From Rhodoferax sp. UBA4127 (lineage in GTDB: Bacteria; Pseudomonadota; Gammaproteobacteria; Burkholderiales; Burkholderiaceae_C): 7,426 nt of DNA. The position numbers and the translations under genes are program-made. Under the pieces are notes generated by a model. It was not told the DNA's origin and made no database searches. It worked only from the letters and a program-made list of their open reading frames with translations. How positions within the stretch are numbered: position 1 is the first letter of the stretch; each line of letters begins with the position of its first letter. This document shows positions 1 to 6,093 of this stretch, in pieces. The stretch spans positions 5,603 through 13,028 of the forward strand of contig DFWT01000175.1 in the NCBI GenBank assembly GCA_002381045.1. Direction: 5' to 3'.

Positions 1-866
1 TCATCAACGATGCGCCGCTGTTTTTCAGCGCCGGCGTGACGGGGGGGCAACCATGGGAGCCGAAAAACTACGATGGCAAGTTTGAAGGCCCCATGACCAT
101 GCGCCATGCCCTGGCCAAGTCCAAGAACATGGTCTCGATCCGAATTTTGCAAACTGTGGGTGCTCAAAATGCGCAAGACTGGATCACCCGTTTTGGCTTC
201 GAGGCCGACAAGCATCCTGCCTACCTGACCATGGCTCTGGGTGCCGGTTCAGTCACACCCATGCAAATGGCCACCGCCTATTCGGTCTTTGCAAATGGAG
301 GCTACCGTGTCAACCCCTGGCTGGTGAGCAAGGTCACCGATCAGCGAGGCAAGGTGATCAACGAGTTCAAATTGCCCGGTCTGGATGAGTCGATGCGCGT
401 GATTGAAGCCCGCAACGCCTTTGTGATGGACAGCCTGCTGCAAGAGGTTACCCGCAGCGGAACCGCGGCCTCGGCACAAGCCACACTGAAACGCCCTGAC
501 CTCTACGGCAAGACCGGCACCACCAACGACTCGATGGACGCCTGGTTTGCCGGTTTCCAGCCCACCTTGGCGGCGGTGACCTGGATTGGCTACGACAACC
601 CAAAAAAACTGGGCTCACGTGAAACGGGTGGTGGGTTAAGCCTGCCGGTTTGGATTGAATTCATGTCCAAAGCCTTGAAGGATGTGCCGGTCAGCGAGCC
701 CGAGGTTCCGCCTGGTGTCGTCCATGTCGGCGGCGAATGGTTCTTTGAAGAGTTTGCCGGCAAAGCGGGCGTCTCGAATTTGGGGGCGGATAGCACTGAG
801 GCACAGGTGATCCCCATGCCACCTTCAGACGAGAAAAAGAAAATCCTGGATCTGTTCAAAAACTGA
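1..866 (+). CDS. mrcA: Penicillin-binding protein 1A, C-terminal transpeptidase part (5' truncated by window edge)
   Basis: Class A PBPs are bifunctional inner-membrane enzymes that polymerise glycan strands and cross-link peptide stems in the periplasm. Only the last ~287 residues are visible. The frame is already open at base 3 (reads INDAPLFFSAG...), so the GTG at 36 is an internal valine and not a start. Transpeptidase motifs seen are SKN (bases 120-128, the SxN box) and KTGTT (510-524, the KTG box). Conserved class A context is also present: ALGAGSVTPMQMATAYSVFANGG after the SxN box (written here as ALGAGSVTP and AYSVFANGG), and ETGGGLSLPVW near the end. The SxxK nucleophile and the glycosyltransferase domain lie off the left edge. 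The tail ends EKKKILDLFKN, which fits betaproteobacterial PBP1A as I recall it. It converges on cyaY with 31 bases between them; I see no convincing hairpin there. PBP1A rather than PBP1B/1C is inferred from overall similarity. Confidence 0.93.
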   Translation, partial: INDAPLFFSAGVTGGQPWEPKNYDGKFEGPMTMRHALAKSKNMVSIRILQTVGAQNAQDWITRFGFEADKHPAYLTMALGAGSVTPMQMATAYSVFANGGYRVNPWLVSKVTDQRGKVINEFKLPGLDESMRVIEARNAFVMDSLLQEVTRSGTAASAQATLKRPDLYGKTGTTNDSMDAWFAGFQPTLAAVTWIGYDNPKKLGSRETGGGLSLPVWIEFMSKALKDVPVSEPEVPPGVVHVGGEWFFEEFAGKAGVSNLGADSTEAQVIPMPPSDEKKKILDLFKN

Positions 867-897
867 TGGTCAGCCAACTCTGGCCTAGCCGCGCACT

Positions 898-1230
898 TTA
901 CGGCGCAGCGAAGTTCAGTGTGTGGCCAGATTGCTCACTGGCATACCGCGACAGTGACGTAAAAAACTCGCCCTGGCCCTTGGTATCCATCCATTGTTTG
1001 CCATCAAATTTATAGTGAAATCCGCCGCACTTGGCCGCCAGCCAGATTTCGTGCAGCGGCTTTTGCAGGTTGATCACAATCTGACTGCGGTTGGCAAACA
1101 CCAGTGTCACCATGCCGCCCGTGCGTTGGTTGTCAATGTCAACGCTGCTGACTTCATTGATCCGATCGCAATTGGCTTCGACCGCCTTCAGCACACGCTC
1201 GGCCTGGTCCATAAATTCTGTGTCGGTCAT
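898..1230 (-). CDS. cyaY: Iron donor protein CyaY (bacterial frataxin)
   Basis: Small cytosolic frataxin homologue that binds iron and modulates IscS-dependent iron-sulfur cluster assembly. The 110-residue product is close to the usual ~105-110 length. It begins MTDTEFMDQAERVLKAVE, an acidic first helix, and carries the family core: TLVFANRSQIVIN strands, the KPLHEIWLA segment (residues 57-65), GGFHY (69-73) and W80. Acidic residues on helix 1 and strand 1 (E5, D8, E11, E18, D22, E26, D31, D33) fit the iron-binding ridge. The frame stays open upstream to 1431, but that extension is proline/arginine-rich, unlike frataxins, and overlaps lptM antisense, so the ATG at 1230 is chosen. A GGAA lies about 5 bases upstream as a weak ribosome site. 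The gene is divergent from lptM with only 11 bases between the two ATGs, so their promoters must overlap each other's 5' coding ends. A TAAAAT on the minus strand (1265-1260) is a possible -10 box without a clear -35. Confidence 0.93.
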   Translation of the reverse strand: MTDTEFMDQAERVLKAVEANCDRINEVSSVDIDNQRTGGMVTLVFANRSQIVINLQKPLHEIWLAAKCGGFHYKFDGKQWMDTKGQGEFFTSLSRYASEQSGHTLNFAAP

Positions 1231-1241
1231 ACAATTCCGTG

Positions 1242-1448
1242 ATGAGTTTGATGCTGCAAATTTTAGTTCGCGCGGGTTCCATGGGTGCTTTAGCAACGCT
1301 GATGGCATGCGGCCAGCAAGGTCCGCTCCATTTGCCACAAACCGAGGGGCGAGCGCCTGGCTCGCTGCCGCAAACCTTGCTGCCTTCCCTGGGCGCCAAA
1401 GATGTCGCAACTTCGCCACAGCTCCCTGCATCTGGTGTCAAACCATAA
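1242..1448 (+). CDS. lptM: LPS translocon maturation chaperone LptM (YifL-type lipoprotein)
   Basis: The 68-residue predicted outer-membrane lipoprotein has a hydrophobic signal (residues 5-21), a lipobox LMAC with lipidated Cys23, and directly after it CGQQGPLHLP. This matches the CGxKGPLYxP signature of the YifL/LptM family. In E. coli LptM (67 residues) binds the LptD-LptE translocon and promotes its oxidative maturation. The rest is a proline-rich, probably disordered tail, also typical. The start is the ATG at 1242; a GTG at 1239 directly before it is in frame and cannot be excluded. No Shine-Dalgarno sequence is visible, and TACAAT at 1230-1235 could be a -10 box, which would give a very short or absent leader. 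It is followed after 29 bases by lysA in the same direction, so they are probably cotranscribed. In E. coli lptM also sits next to cyaY, ahead of dapF, so the neighbourhood supports the call. Such genes are often missed or labelled hypothetical. Confidence 0.88.
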   Translation: MSLMLQILVRAGSMGALATLMACGQQGPLHLPQTEGRAPGSLPQTLLPSLGAKDVATSPQLPASGVKP

Positions 1449-1477
1449 GTTCCTTTTATTGTCCAGTGACCTTTGCC

Positions 1478-2758
1478 ATGACTTCAAATCGCCTGCCAGG
1501 CCAGCCTTTCGTCGCCTATAAATCGGGTGTACTTCATGTCGAAGAAGTCGGCTTGAACGACTTGGCCCGGCAGCACGGCACTCCCTTGTTTGTGTATTCG
1601 AAAGCAGCGATGCTGGCCTCACTTGCCGCCTACCAGCGCGGTTTGGCCGGGCGCAATGCCCAAATTTGCTACGCAATGAAGGCCAACTCCACGCTGGCCG
1701 TGCTGCAGTTGTTTGCTCAGGCCGGCTGCGGCTTTGATGTGGTCTCCTCTGGAGAAATGGCACGTGCCTTGGCTGCAGGTGCACCGGCCAGCCGCATCAT
1801 TTTTTCGGGTGTGGGCAAAACCCGCGCCGAGATGCGCGCTGCGCTGGACGCAGGCATTGGCTGCTTCAATGTCGAAAGCGAAGCCGAACTGGACGTGCTC
1901 AATGAGGTTGCGCTGGCCATGCACCTTCAAGCACCTGTGAGCATTCGCGTCAACCCAAACGTGGATCCCAAAACCCACCCCTACATTTCGACCGGACTCA
2001 AAGGCAGCAAATTTGGCATTGCCCATGAACGTGTGGTGGCAACCTACCAGCGTGCGGCTTCTCTGCCTGGTCTGAAAGTCAGGGGCATTGATTGCCACAT
2101 TGGTTCGCAAATCACCGAGGAGGCGCCGTACCTGGACGCCATGGACCGCATGCTGGACCTGGTGCAAAGCATTGAGGCTGCGGGTGTGCCCATCCACCAT
2201 ATTGACTTGGGCGGCGGCCTGGGCATCGACTACCACGGTGACACCCCACCACAAGCAGATCAGCTGTGGGCCAAGCTGCTGGCCAAGCTGGACGCCCGTG
2301 GCTACGGCGACCGCGCGCTGATGATTGAGCCGGGCCGCTCATTGGTGGGTAACGCAGGCGTTTGCGTCACCGAAGTGCTGTACCTCAAGCCCGGTGAGCA
2401 AAAGAACTTTTGCATCATCGATGCGGCCATGAATGACCTGCCGCGCCCGGCGATGTACCAGGCCTACCACCAGATCGTTCCAGTCACTCTGAGTCAGACA
2501 AAGACCAGTTGCTGGGAAGTGGTAGGCCCGGTGTGCGAAAGCGGCGACTGGATCGGCCATGACCGTGAACTGGCTGTTGCCCAAGGCGACTTGCTGGCGG
2601 TGTTGTCAGCGGGTGCCTACTGCATGAGCATGGCCAGCAACTACAACACCCGCAACCGCGCGGCCGAAGTGCTAGTGGATGGCATCCAGGCCCACGTCGT
2701 GCGCACACGGGAAAACCATGCCGATCAAATGCGCCAAGAGCGCTTGCTGGCAGTTTGA
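1478..2758 (+). CDS. lysA: Diaminopimelate decarboxylase (last step of lysine synthesis)
   Basis: PLP-dependent fold-type III decarboxylase that converts meso-2,6-diaminopimelate to L-lysine and CO2 in the cytosol. The 426-residue protein is of normal length. Seen in order: YAMKAN with the PLP lysine K68; FSGVGK (109-114); HIGSQ (207-211); the glycine loop GGGLGI (245-250) that holds the PLP phosphate; EPGR (284-287); MYQAYH (326-331); CESGD (353-357), with the active-site Cys contributed across the dimer; and AGAYCMSMASNYN (378-390). All catalytic motifs are intact. The frame is open back to 1091, but that part runs through cyaY (antisense) and lptM, so the ATG at 1478 (MTSNRLPGQP) is chosen. 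No strong Shine-Dalgarno precedes it, which fits translation from an lptM-lysA transcript. It converges with msrQ. The pairing with a peptidoglycan synthase gene upstream is loosely coherent because the substrate is also a cell-wall precursor. Confidence 0.97.
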   Translation: MTSNRLPGQPFVAYKSGVLHVEEVGLNDLARQHGTPLFVYSKAAMLASLAAYQRGLAGRNAQICYAMKANSTLAVLQLFAQAGCGFDVVSSGEMARALAAGAPASRIIFSGVGKTRAEMRAALDAGIGCFNVESEAELDVLNEVALAMHLQAPVSIRVNPNVDPKTHPYISTGLKGSKFGIAHERVVATYQRAASLPGLKVRGIDCHIGSQITEEAPYLDAMDRMLDLVQSIEAAGVPIHHIDLGGGLGIDYHGDTPPQADQLWAKLLAKLDARGYGDRALMIEPGRSLVGNAGVCVTEVLYLKPGEQKNFCIIDAAMNDLPRPAMYQAYHQIVPVTLSQTKTSCWEVVGPVCESGDWIGHDRELAVAQGDLLAVLSAGAYCMSMASNYNTRNRAAEVLVDGIQAHVVRTRENHADQMRQERLLAV

Positions 2759-2789
2759 TCACGAAGGCCTTCGCCCTCAGTTGCACCGA

Positions 2790-2809
2790 TGCAGCATGCA
2801 GATGCTGCA
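2790..2809 (+). terminator. Possible weak terminator hairpin after lysA
   Basis: A perfect inverted repeat with an 8-bp stem (TGCAGCAT / ATGCTGCA) and a 4-base loop GCAG lies 31 bases past the lysA stop. It is followed by CTATTTATAG, which is only loosely T-rich, so intrinsic termination is plausible but not certain. A second small palindrome, CGAAGGCCTTCG (2762-2773), sits just after the stop codon. The hairpin lies at the border of the repeat element at 2808-2865, in the convergent lysA/msrQ junction, and might serve both strands, though the minus-strand side lacks a T tract. Confidence 0.4.
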
Positions 2810-2865
2810 CTATTTATAGCTACTAGCGCATACTAAACCAAGGCTCAGGCCTGTTTTTCCTTATA
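2808..2865 (-). repeat. Short interspersed repeat, copy A (overlaps the msrQ 3' end)
   Basis: This ~58-base segment aligns with 6080-6141 in the same orientation. Read on the minus strand the shared blocks, in order, are TATAAG, AAA, GG, AGCC, TT, AGTAT, CG, AGCT and a terminal TAG/TAA-rich part. The distance from AGCT to ATACT on the plus strand is 12 bases in both copies, and from ATACT to CTTATA is 30 here and 28 in the other. It lies in the lysA/msrQ convergent junction, and its inner part (2823-2865) is coding for the last ~13 residues of MsrQ and its stop. The TTATAGCTACTAGCGC core resembles an intergenic repeat I remember as common in Comamonadaceae genomes; that link is from memory. 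Confidence 0.55.
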
Positions 2866-3479
2866 GCCTGCCAAACGCGCCAGCCCAGCAGAAAACCCAG
2901 CACTGCGGCATAAACTGCCACTTCCGCAAAGTCATTTTTGCCAGCACGCATCCAGAAAAAGTGAAGAATGGCCAGGCCAGCCACCAGATATACCAGGCTG
3001 TGTAGCCGCCGCCAGTTTTTGGCTCCCAGCGTCTTGATGGCTTGGTTGAACGAGGTCAATGCCAGCGAAGTCAGGATCAAAAAAGCGGCAAAGCCCACCA
3101 GAATGAACGGCCGCTTGGCGATGTCCTTGGCGATGTCACCCACATCGAACCCCATGTCAAAGCCGCTGAAACTCAGCAGGTGAAGCACCACATAGAAGTA
3201 CACAAACAGGCCCAACATGCGGCGAAAACGCGCCAGCACGGCCAGTCCAGCCATCACACGCAGAGGAGTAACCGCCAACACCACGCACAGAGCCCGCAGC
3301 GTCCAGTCTCCCGTGGAGCGCACCAGCGCCTCAGCAGGATTGGCCCCCAAATGGTCGAACACAGCCGCCCACAGCAAGTACACAAAGGGCAAAAGGGAAA
3401 GGCAAAAAACCACCGGCTTGGCCAGGCGATGCCCCAAGGCAGATCGAATGACTGCCATGCCAGCAGACCCTGACTTCAT
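2823..3479 (-). CDS. msrQ: Heme-binding membrane subunit MsrQ of the periplasmic methionine sulfoxide reductase
   Basis: MsrQ is an inner-membrane b-type heme protein of the ferric-reductase-like transmembrane family that passes electrons to periplasmic MsrP. The 218-residue product has about six hydrophobic segments (roughly 23-41, 61-82, 88-105, 126-143, 159-176, 186-203). Histidines H100, H160 and H173 sit where the heme ligands of the E. coli protein are (about 91, 151 and 164), in the contexts YVVLHLL, RRLHSL and ILHFFW. The start is the ATG whose A is the last base of the msrP stop (TGATG), implying translational coupling; a TTG one codon earlier is possible but less likely, and an internal Met8 is another option. 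The last ~13 residues (about 206-218, RKNRPEPWFSMR) and the stop lie inside the repeat copy at 2808-2865, so the C-terminal tail is probably repeat-derived and variable between relatives. The membrane core is complete. Confidence 0.93.
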   Translation of the reverse strand: MKSGSAGMAVIRSALGHRLAKPVVFCLSLLPFVYLLWAAVFDHLGANPAEALVRSTGDWTLRALCVVLAVTPLRVMAGLAVLARFRRMLGLFVYFYVVLHLLSFSGFDMGFDVGDIAKDIAKRPFILVGFAAFLILTSLALTSFNQAIKTLGAKNWRRLHSLVYLVAGLAILHFFWMRAGKNDFAEVAVYAAVLGFLLGWRVWQAIRKNRPEPWFSMR

Positions 3480-4483
3480 CAAAACAGCTTCTTCAAATCC
3501 ATACCGGCGTACAACTGACCGACCTGGGCTTCATAACCATTGAACATGAGCGTCTTGCGCTTTTTGGCAAACAAGCCGTCTTCGCCGATGCGCCGCTCAG
3601 TGGCCTGACTCCAGCGCGGGTGATCCACATCCGGGTTCACATTCGAATAAAAGCCGTATTCGCCCGGTGCGGCCTTGTTCCACGCCGTGGCTGGCTGCTT
3701 GTCGGTAAATCGGATTTTGACCAGGCTCTTGCCACTCTTAAAGCCATATTTCCACGGCACCACCAAACGCACCGGCGCACCACTTTGTTTGGGCAGCTCT
3801 TCACCATACATGCCAAACGACAGCAAGGTCAACGGGTGCATGGCCTCGTCCATGCGCAGTCCTTCCACATAGGGCCAGTCCAGCACCCTTGAGCCCACGC
3901 CAGGCATGGTTTTGGGGTCAGCCAGGGTCACGAACTCCACATACTTCGCACTGCCCAAGGGTTCAACTTTTTTCACCAACTCAGACAATGAGTAACCCAC
4001 CCACGGAATCACCATGGACCAACCTTCCACACAACGCAGGCGGTAAATGCGCTCTTCTTGCGCGCTGAGTTTCAGCAGGTCTTCCAAGGCATAGCGACCA
4101 GGCTTTTTGACCAGTCCTTCGATGTCTACCGACCAAGGGCTGATTTTCAAAGTCTTGGCGTTTTGCGCCGGGTCGGCCTTGTCGGTGCCAAATTCATAGA
4201 AGTTGTTGTAGGTGCTGGCGTGTTTGTACTCAGTGACCTTCTCCATGACCATCGCACCATTCACAGCAGATTTAGCCCGGGCCAAACCAGCCAGTTGACC
4301 GGGCGGGGCCCAGCCAGTTGCCTGCGCCAGCGCCTCGCGCCCAGCCCATGTGGCCAGCGCCGCACCAGCGACGCCACTGCCCATCAGGCGGATCATGTCG
4401 CGCCGGGATTGGTAAATCCGAGCTGGCGTGATCTCGCTGCCTGCGGGATGAATAAAGCCTGCGGTATTGGTTTTGATCAGCAT
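3479..4483 (-). CDS. msrP: Periplasmic methionine sulfoxide reductase, molybdopterin catalytic subunit MsrP
   Basis: MsrP reduces methionine sulfoxide in oxidised periplasmic proteins, using electrons from the quinone pool through MsrQ. At 334 residues it equals the length I recall for the E. coli enzyme. A Tat signal is visible: SRRDMI (R27, R28), then the hydrophobic run MGSGVAGAALATW, and a likely cleavage after ALAQA near residue 55. Tat export fits a cofactor loaded in the cytosol. The sulfite-oxidase-type fold shows the molybdenum-ligand Cys151 in YRLRCVEGWSMVIPW, followed by LVVPWKYGFKSGKSLVKI (written in part: VPWKYGFKS, 243-250) and the C-terminal GEYGFYSNVNP and HPRWSQATER motifs typical of YedY/MsrP. 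The start ATG at 4483 has a good ribosome site (AAAGGA, 7 bases upstream). It is first in the msrPQ operon. The upstream gap (4484-4657) must hold the promoter, but I cannot pick a convincing -35/-10 pair. In E. coli the pair responds to hypochlorite via HprSR; no such regulator is in this window. Confidence 0.96.
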   Translation of the reverse strand: MLIKTNTAGFIHPAGSEITPARIYQSRRDMIRLMGSGVAGAALATWAGREALAQATGWAPPGQLAGLARAKSAVNGAMVMEKVTEYKHASTYNNFYEFGTDKADPAQNAKTLKISPWSVDIEGLVKKPGRYALEDLLKLSAQEERIYRLRCVEGWSMVIPWVGYSLSELVKKVEPLGSAKYVEFVTLADPKTMPGVGSRVLDWPYVEGLRMDEAMHPLTLLSFGMYGEELPKQSGAPVRLVVPWKYGFKSGKSLVKIRFTDKQPATAWNKAAPGEYGFYSNVNPDVDHPRWSQATERRIGEDGLFAKKRKTLMFNGYEAQVGQLYAGMDLKKLF

Positions 4484-4490
4484 GAAAGCA

Positions 4491-4496
4491 TCCTTT
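4491..4496 (-). promoter_or_regulatory. Ribosome binding site of msrP
   Basis: AAAGGA on the minus strand, 7 bases before the ATG at 4483, matches the anti-Shine-Dalgarno core. It is the clearest ribosome site in the window and fixes the msrP start. By contrast, lptM, lysA, the cytochrome gene and the 6130-7002 acyltransferase have weak or no visible site. Confidence 0.75.
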
Positions 4497-4583
4497 GTTT
4501 TGCATGAGTCGTCTGAGAATAGACTTTCTTACAAAACCTGCCCGCCCGAGGTGTAAAAAAGGCTGATTTGCACCTCCACAAAC

Positions 4584-4611
4584 AACAACAGGCTCTTAAG
4601 AGCCTGTTGTT
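4584..4611 (-). terminator. Long perfect palindrome, probable intrinsic terminator of the cytochrome c4 gene
   Basis: A 28-base perfect palindrome is centred on CTTAAG (4595-4600). The arms run AACAACAGGCTCTT and its complement with no mismatch, so the RNA can form a 12-bp stem with a TTAA loop. It lies 46 bases beyond the cytochrome stop codon. On the minus strand it is followed by GTTTGTGG, a modest T-rich tail. A smaller hairpin (CCGCCA 4616-4621 / TGGCGG 4634-4639) lies between it and the stop. It insulates the cytochrome transcript from msrPQ, which is read in the same direction. A protein-binding operator for msrPQ is a less likely alternative. Confidence 0.7.
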
Positions 4612-4657
4612 AATGCCGCCAGAACGTTTTGAATGGCGGGCTACAAATGCCAGTCGA

Positions 4658-5287
4658 TTACTGCAGGCCAGCGATGTAGTCTGACACTGCCTTGATTTCA
4701 CGGTCATTGAGCTTGGCGGCGATTTGCGTCATTTGCAGGCTGTTGTTACGCACGCCATCGCGAAACGCGGTCAATTGCGCCACAGCGTAATCAGCGTGCT
4801 GGCCCTTCAGCCGCGGGTACTGGGCTGGAATACCTGCACCATTGGGGCTGTGGCAACCCGCGCACGCGGGAATCTGGCGGTCGGCAATGCCACCTTTGTA
4901 AATCTTGGCGCCCAGCGCCGCCGCTTCTTTGTCCTTGGATTCACCCGGTGTCGCCTTCTTGGTGGCCAGCCAGGCGGCGATGTTCTTCATATCGGCTTCG
5001 CTCAAAGCAGCAGACATGCCCAACATGACCGCGTTTTCACGTTTACCCGCCTTGAACTCGGTCAATTGTTTGACCAGATAGTCCGGATGCTGCTGTGCCA
5101 GTTTGGGGTTGACCGGGATCACTGAATTTCCCTCTGGGCCGTGGCAAGCGGCACACACACCGTTGAAACTTGCTTCGCCTTTGGCCAAATCTGCCTTGGC
5201 GGCTGCGGTTGCGACCGCCTCTGACGCAAAACCAGTGACCGCAAACGATGCCAGCGCAGCGCCGGCCAGGATGACATTCAGCTTCAT
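4658..5287 (-). CDS. Diheme cytochrome c4
   Basis: Periplasmic or membrane-associated c4 cytochromes carry electrons to terminal oxidases, often of the cbb3 type. The 209-residue protein starts with a Sec signal (MKLNVILAGAALASFAVTGFASEA, here split: basic start, hydrophobic 5-18, cleavage near ASEA at 21-24). It has two tandem class I domains. The first has CAACH (C45, C48, H49) with probable axial Met88; the second has CAGCH (C142, C145, H146) with axial Met186 in LQMTQIAAKL. The two halves align around these sites (MLGMSAALSEAD with MTQIAAKLNDRE), as expected for the duplicated c4 fold, and the length is typical. ATG at 5287 is the only start that keeps the whole signal peptide; no good Shine-Dalgarno precedes it. 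It is divergent from yihA with 71 bases between the starts and ends at the terminator at 4584-4611, so it is probably a single-gene transcript. No oxidase or cytochrome-maturation gene is in view. Confidence 0.94.
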   Translation of the reverse strand: MKLNVILAGAALASFAVTGFASEAVATAAAKADLAKGEASFNGVCAACHGPEGNSVIPVNPKLAQQHPDYLVKQLTEFKAGKRENAVMLGMSAALSEADMKNIAAWLATKKATPGESKDKEAAALGAKIYKGGIADRQIPACAGCHSPNGAGIPAQYPRLKGQHADYAVAQLTAFRDGVRNNSLQMTQIAAKLNDREIKAVSDYIAGLQ

Positions 5288-5329
5288 AGAGGGATAAATC
5301 TGTTAGGGGTGGGAGAAACCCTGCAATTC

Positions 5330-5335
5330 TACAAT
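5330..5335 (+). promoter_or_regulatory. Candidate -10 box for yihA
   Basis: TACAAT matches the sigma-70 -10 consensus at five of six bases and would place the transcript start about 17 bases before the yihA ATG. No recognisable -35 hexamer lies 16-18 bases upstream, where the sequence is G-rich, and no extended -10 TG is present. It is offered only as the best candidate in the 71-base divergent yihA/cytochrome gap. Confidence 0.3.
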
Positions 5336-5358
5336 GGCATCGGGGACAATCGGCGGCT

Positions 5359-6093
5359 ATGACCCAAGCCCCAAAACCAGGCATTCCTGTTGCCGCCAAG
5401 CCCCATTCGGCCGCCAACCTAACAGACCAAGCCACTGTGGCATCCGGCTGGCTCCACACCGCCAGGTTTCTGACCACCGCACCCCAATTGCAGTTTCTAC
5501 CCGCACTGGACGTGCCTGAAATCGCATTTGTCGGTCGCTCCAACGCCGGAAAATCCACCTGCATCAACACCCTCACCCAGCAAAAGCAACTGGCATTTGC
5601 ATCCAAAAAACCAGGTCGCACCCAGCACATCAATCTGTTCGCTCTTGGCAAGCAGGGCATCACCGACGCGGTGCTTGCCGATTTGCCCGGCTACGGTTAC
5701 GCCGCGGTGCCCAAGCAGGACAAGATCCGCTGGCAACAGGTCATGGCCAACTACTTGGTGACGCGCGAGAACCTCACGGCCATTGTGCTGATGTGCGACC
5801 CGCGCCACGGCCTGACTGAACTCGACGAAGTGCTGCTGGAAGTGGTTCGCCCGCGCATAGAAGAGGGTTTGAAGTTTTTGGTGGTGCTCACCAAGGCCGA
5901 CAAACTCACCCGGGCTGAGCAAACCAAGGCCTTATCGATCATGAAGCTCAATGCGGGAGGTGGTGAAGTGTGTTTGTTTTCGGCCACCAAGCGCCAAGGC
6001 ATTGACGAAGTGTCTACCTTGCTGTGGCAATGGGCGCATCCGACGGTCGCAATTGAAACGCCTGCAGAATCAGCGCCAACCGCTATAAATTAA
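5359..6093 (+). CDS. yihA: Ribosome biogenesis GTP-binding protein YihA/YsxC (EngB)
   Basis: Essential TRAFAC-class GTPase needed for late 50S subunit assembly, cytosolic. All G motifs are visible in the 244-residue protein: G1 GRSNAGKS (59-66), G2 threonine T88 in KKPGRTQHINLF, G3 DLPGYG (108-113), G4 TKAD (178-181) and G5 SAT (208-210). It is longer than the ~200-210 residues usual for the family. The excess is a ~30-residue N-terminal region rich in Pro, Ala and Lys before the WLHTARFLTTAPQ segment, plus a short C-terminal tail. The ATG at 5359 is chosen because no other ATG exists before the GTPase core; a GTG at 5437 is in frame but lacks a ribosome site. The last codons (PTAIN and stop) run into the repeat at 6080-6141. 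The gene stands alone, divergent from cytochrome c4 and convergent with the acyltransferase, with only 36 bases to the latter's stop. Confidence 0.96.
   Translation: MTQAPKPGIPVAAKPHSAANLTDQATVASGWLHTARFLTTAPQLQFLPALDVPEIAFVGRSNAGKSTCINTLTQQKQLAFASKKPGRTQHINLFALGKQGITDAVLADLPGYGYAAVPKQDKIRWQQVMANYLVTRENLTAIVLMCDPRHGLTELDEVLLEVVRPRIEEGLKFLVVLTKADKLTRAEQTKALSIMKLNAGGGEVCLFSATKRQGIDEVSTLLWQWAHPTVAIETPAESAPTAIN

Noticed and set aside
1231..1431. Open frame extending cyaY 67 codons upstream on the minus strand
   Set aside because: Overlaps lptM antisense, and frataxins start at the acidic helix that follows the ATG at 1230.
1091..1477. Open frame extending lysA ~129 codons upstream
   Set aside because: It crosses cyaY (antisense) and lptM in another frame, and the translated stretch has no resemblance to decarboxylases; LysA homology begins just after the ATG at 1478.
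3042..3543. Plus-strand open frames of 143 and 108 codons opposite msrQ
   Set aside because: Composition is Gln/His/Arg-rich as expected of antisense shadow frames, and msrQ on the other strand is a clear membrane protein.
4497..4560. Possible msrPQ promoter (TTTACA about 17 bases before TTGTAA on the minus strand)
   Set aside because: The -35-like hexamer is fair but the -10-like hexamer matches poorly, and no alternative pair with normal spacing stands out.
2812..6090. Exact 9-base inverted match ATTTATAGC (2812-2820) / GCTATAAAT (6082-6090)
   Set aside because: When the two repeats are aligned by their other blocks, both copies lie in the same orientation, so this inverted match is not at homologous positions and is likely due to AT-rich chance.
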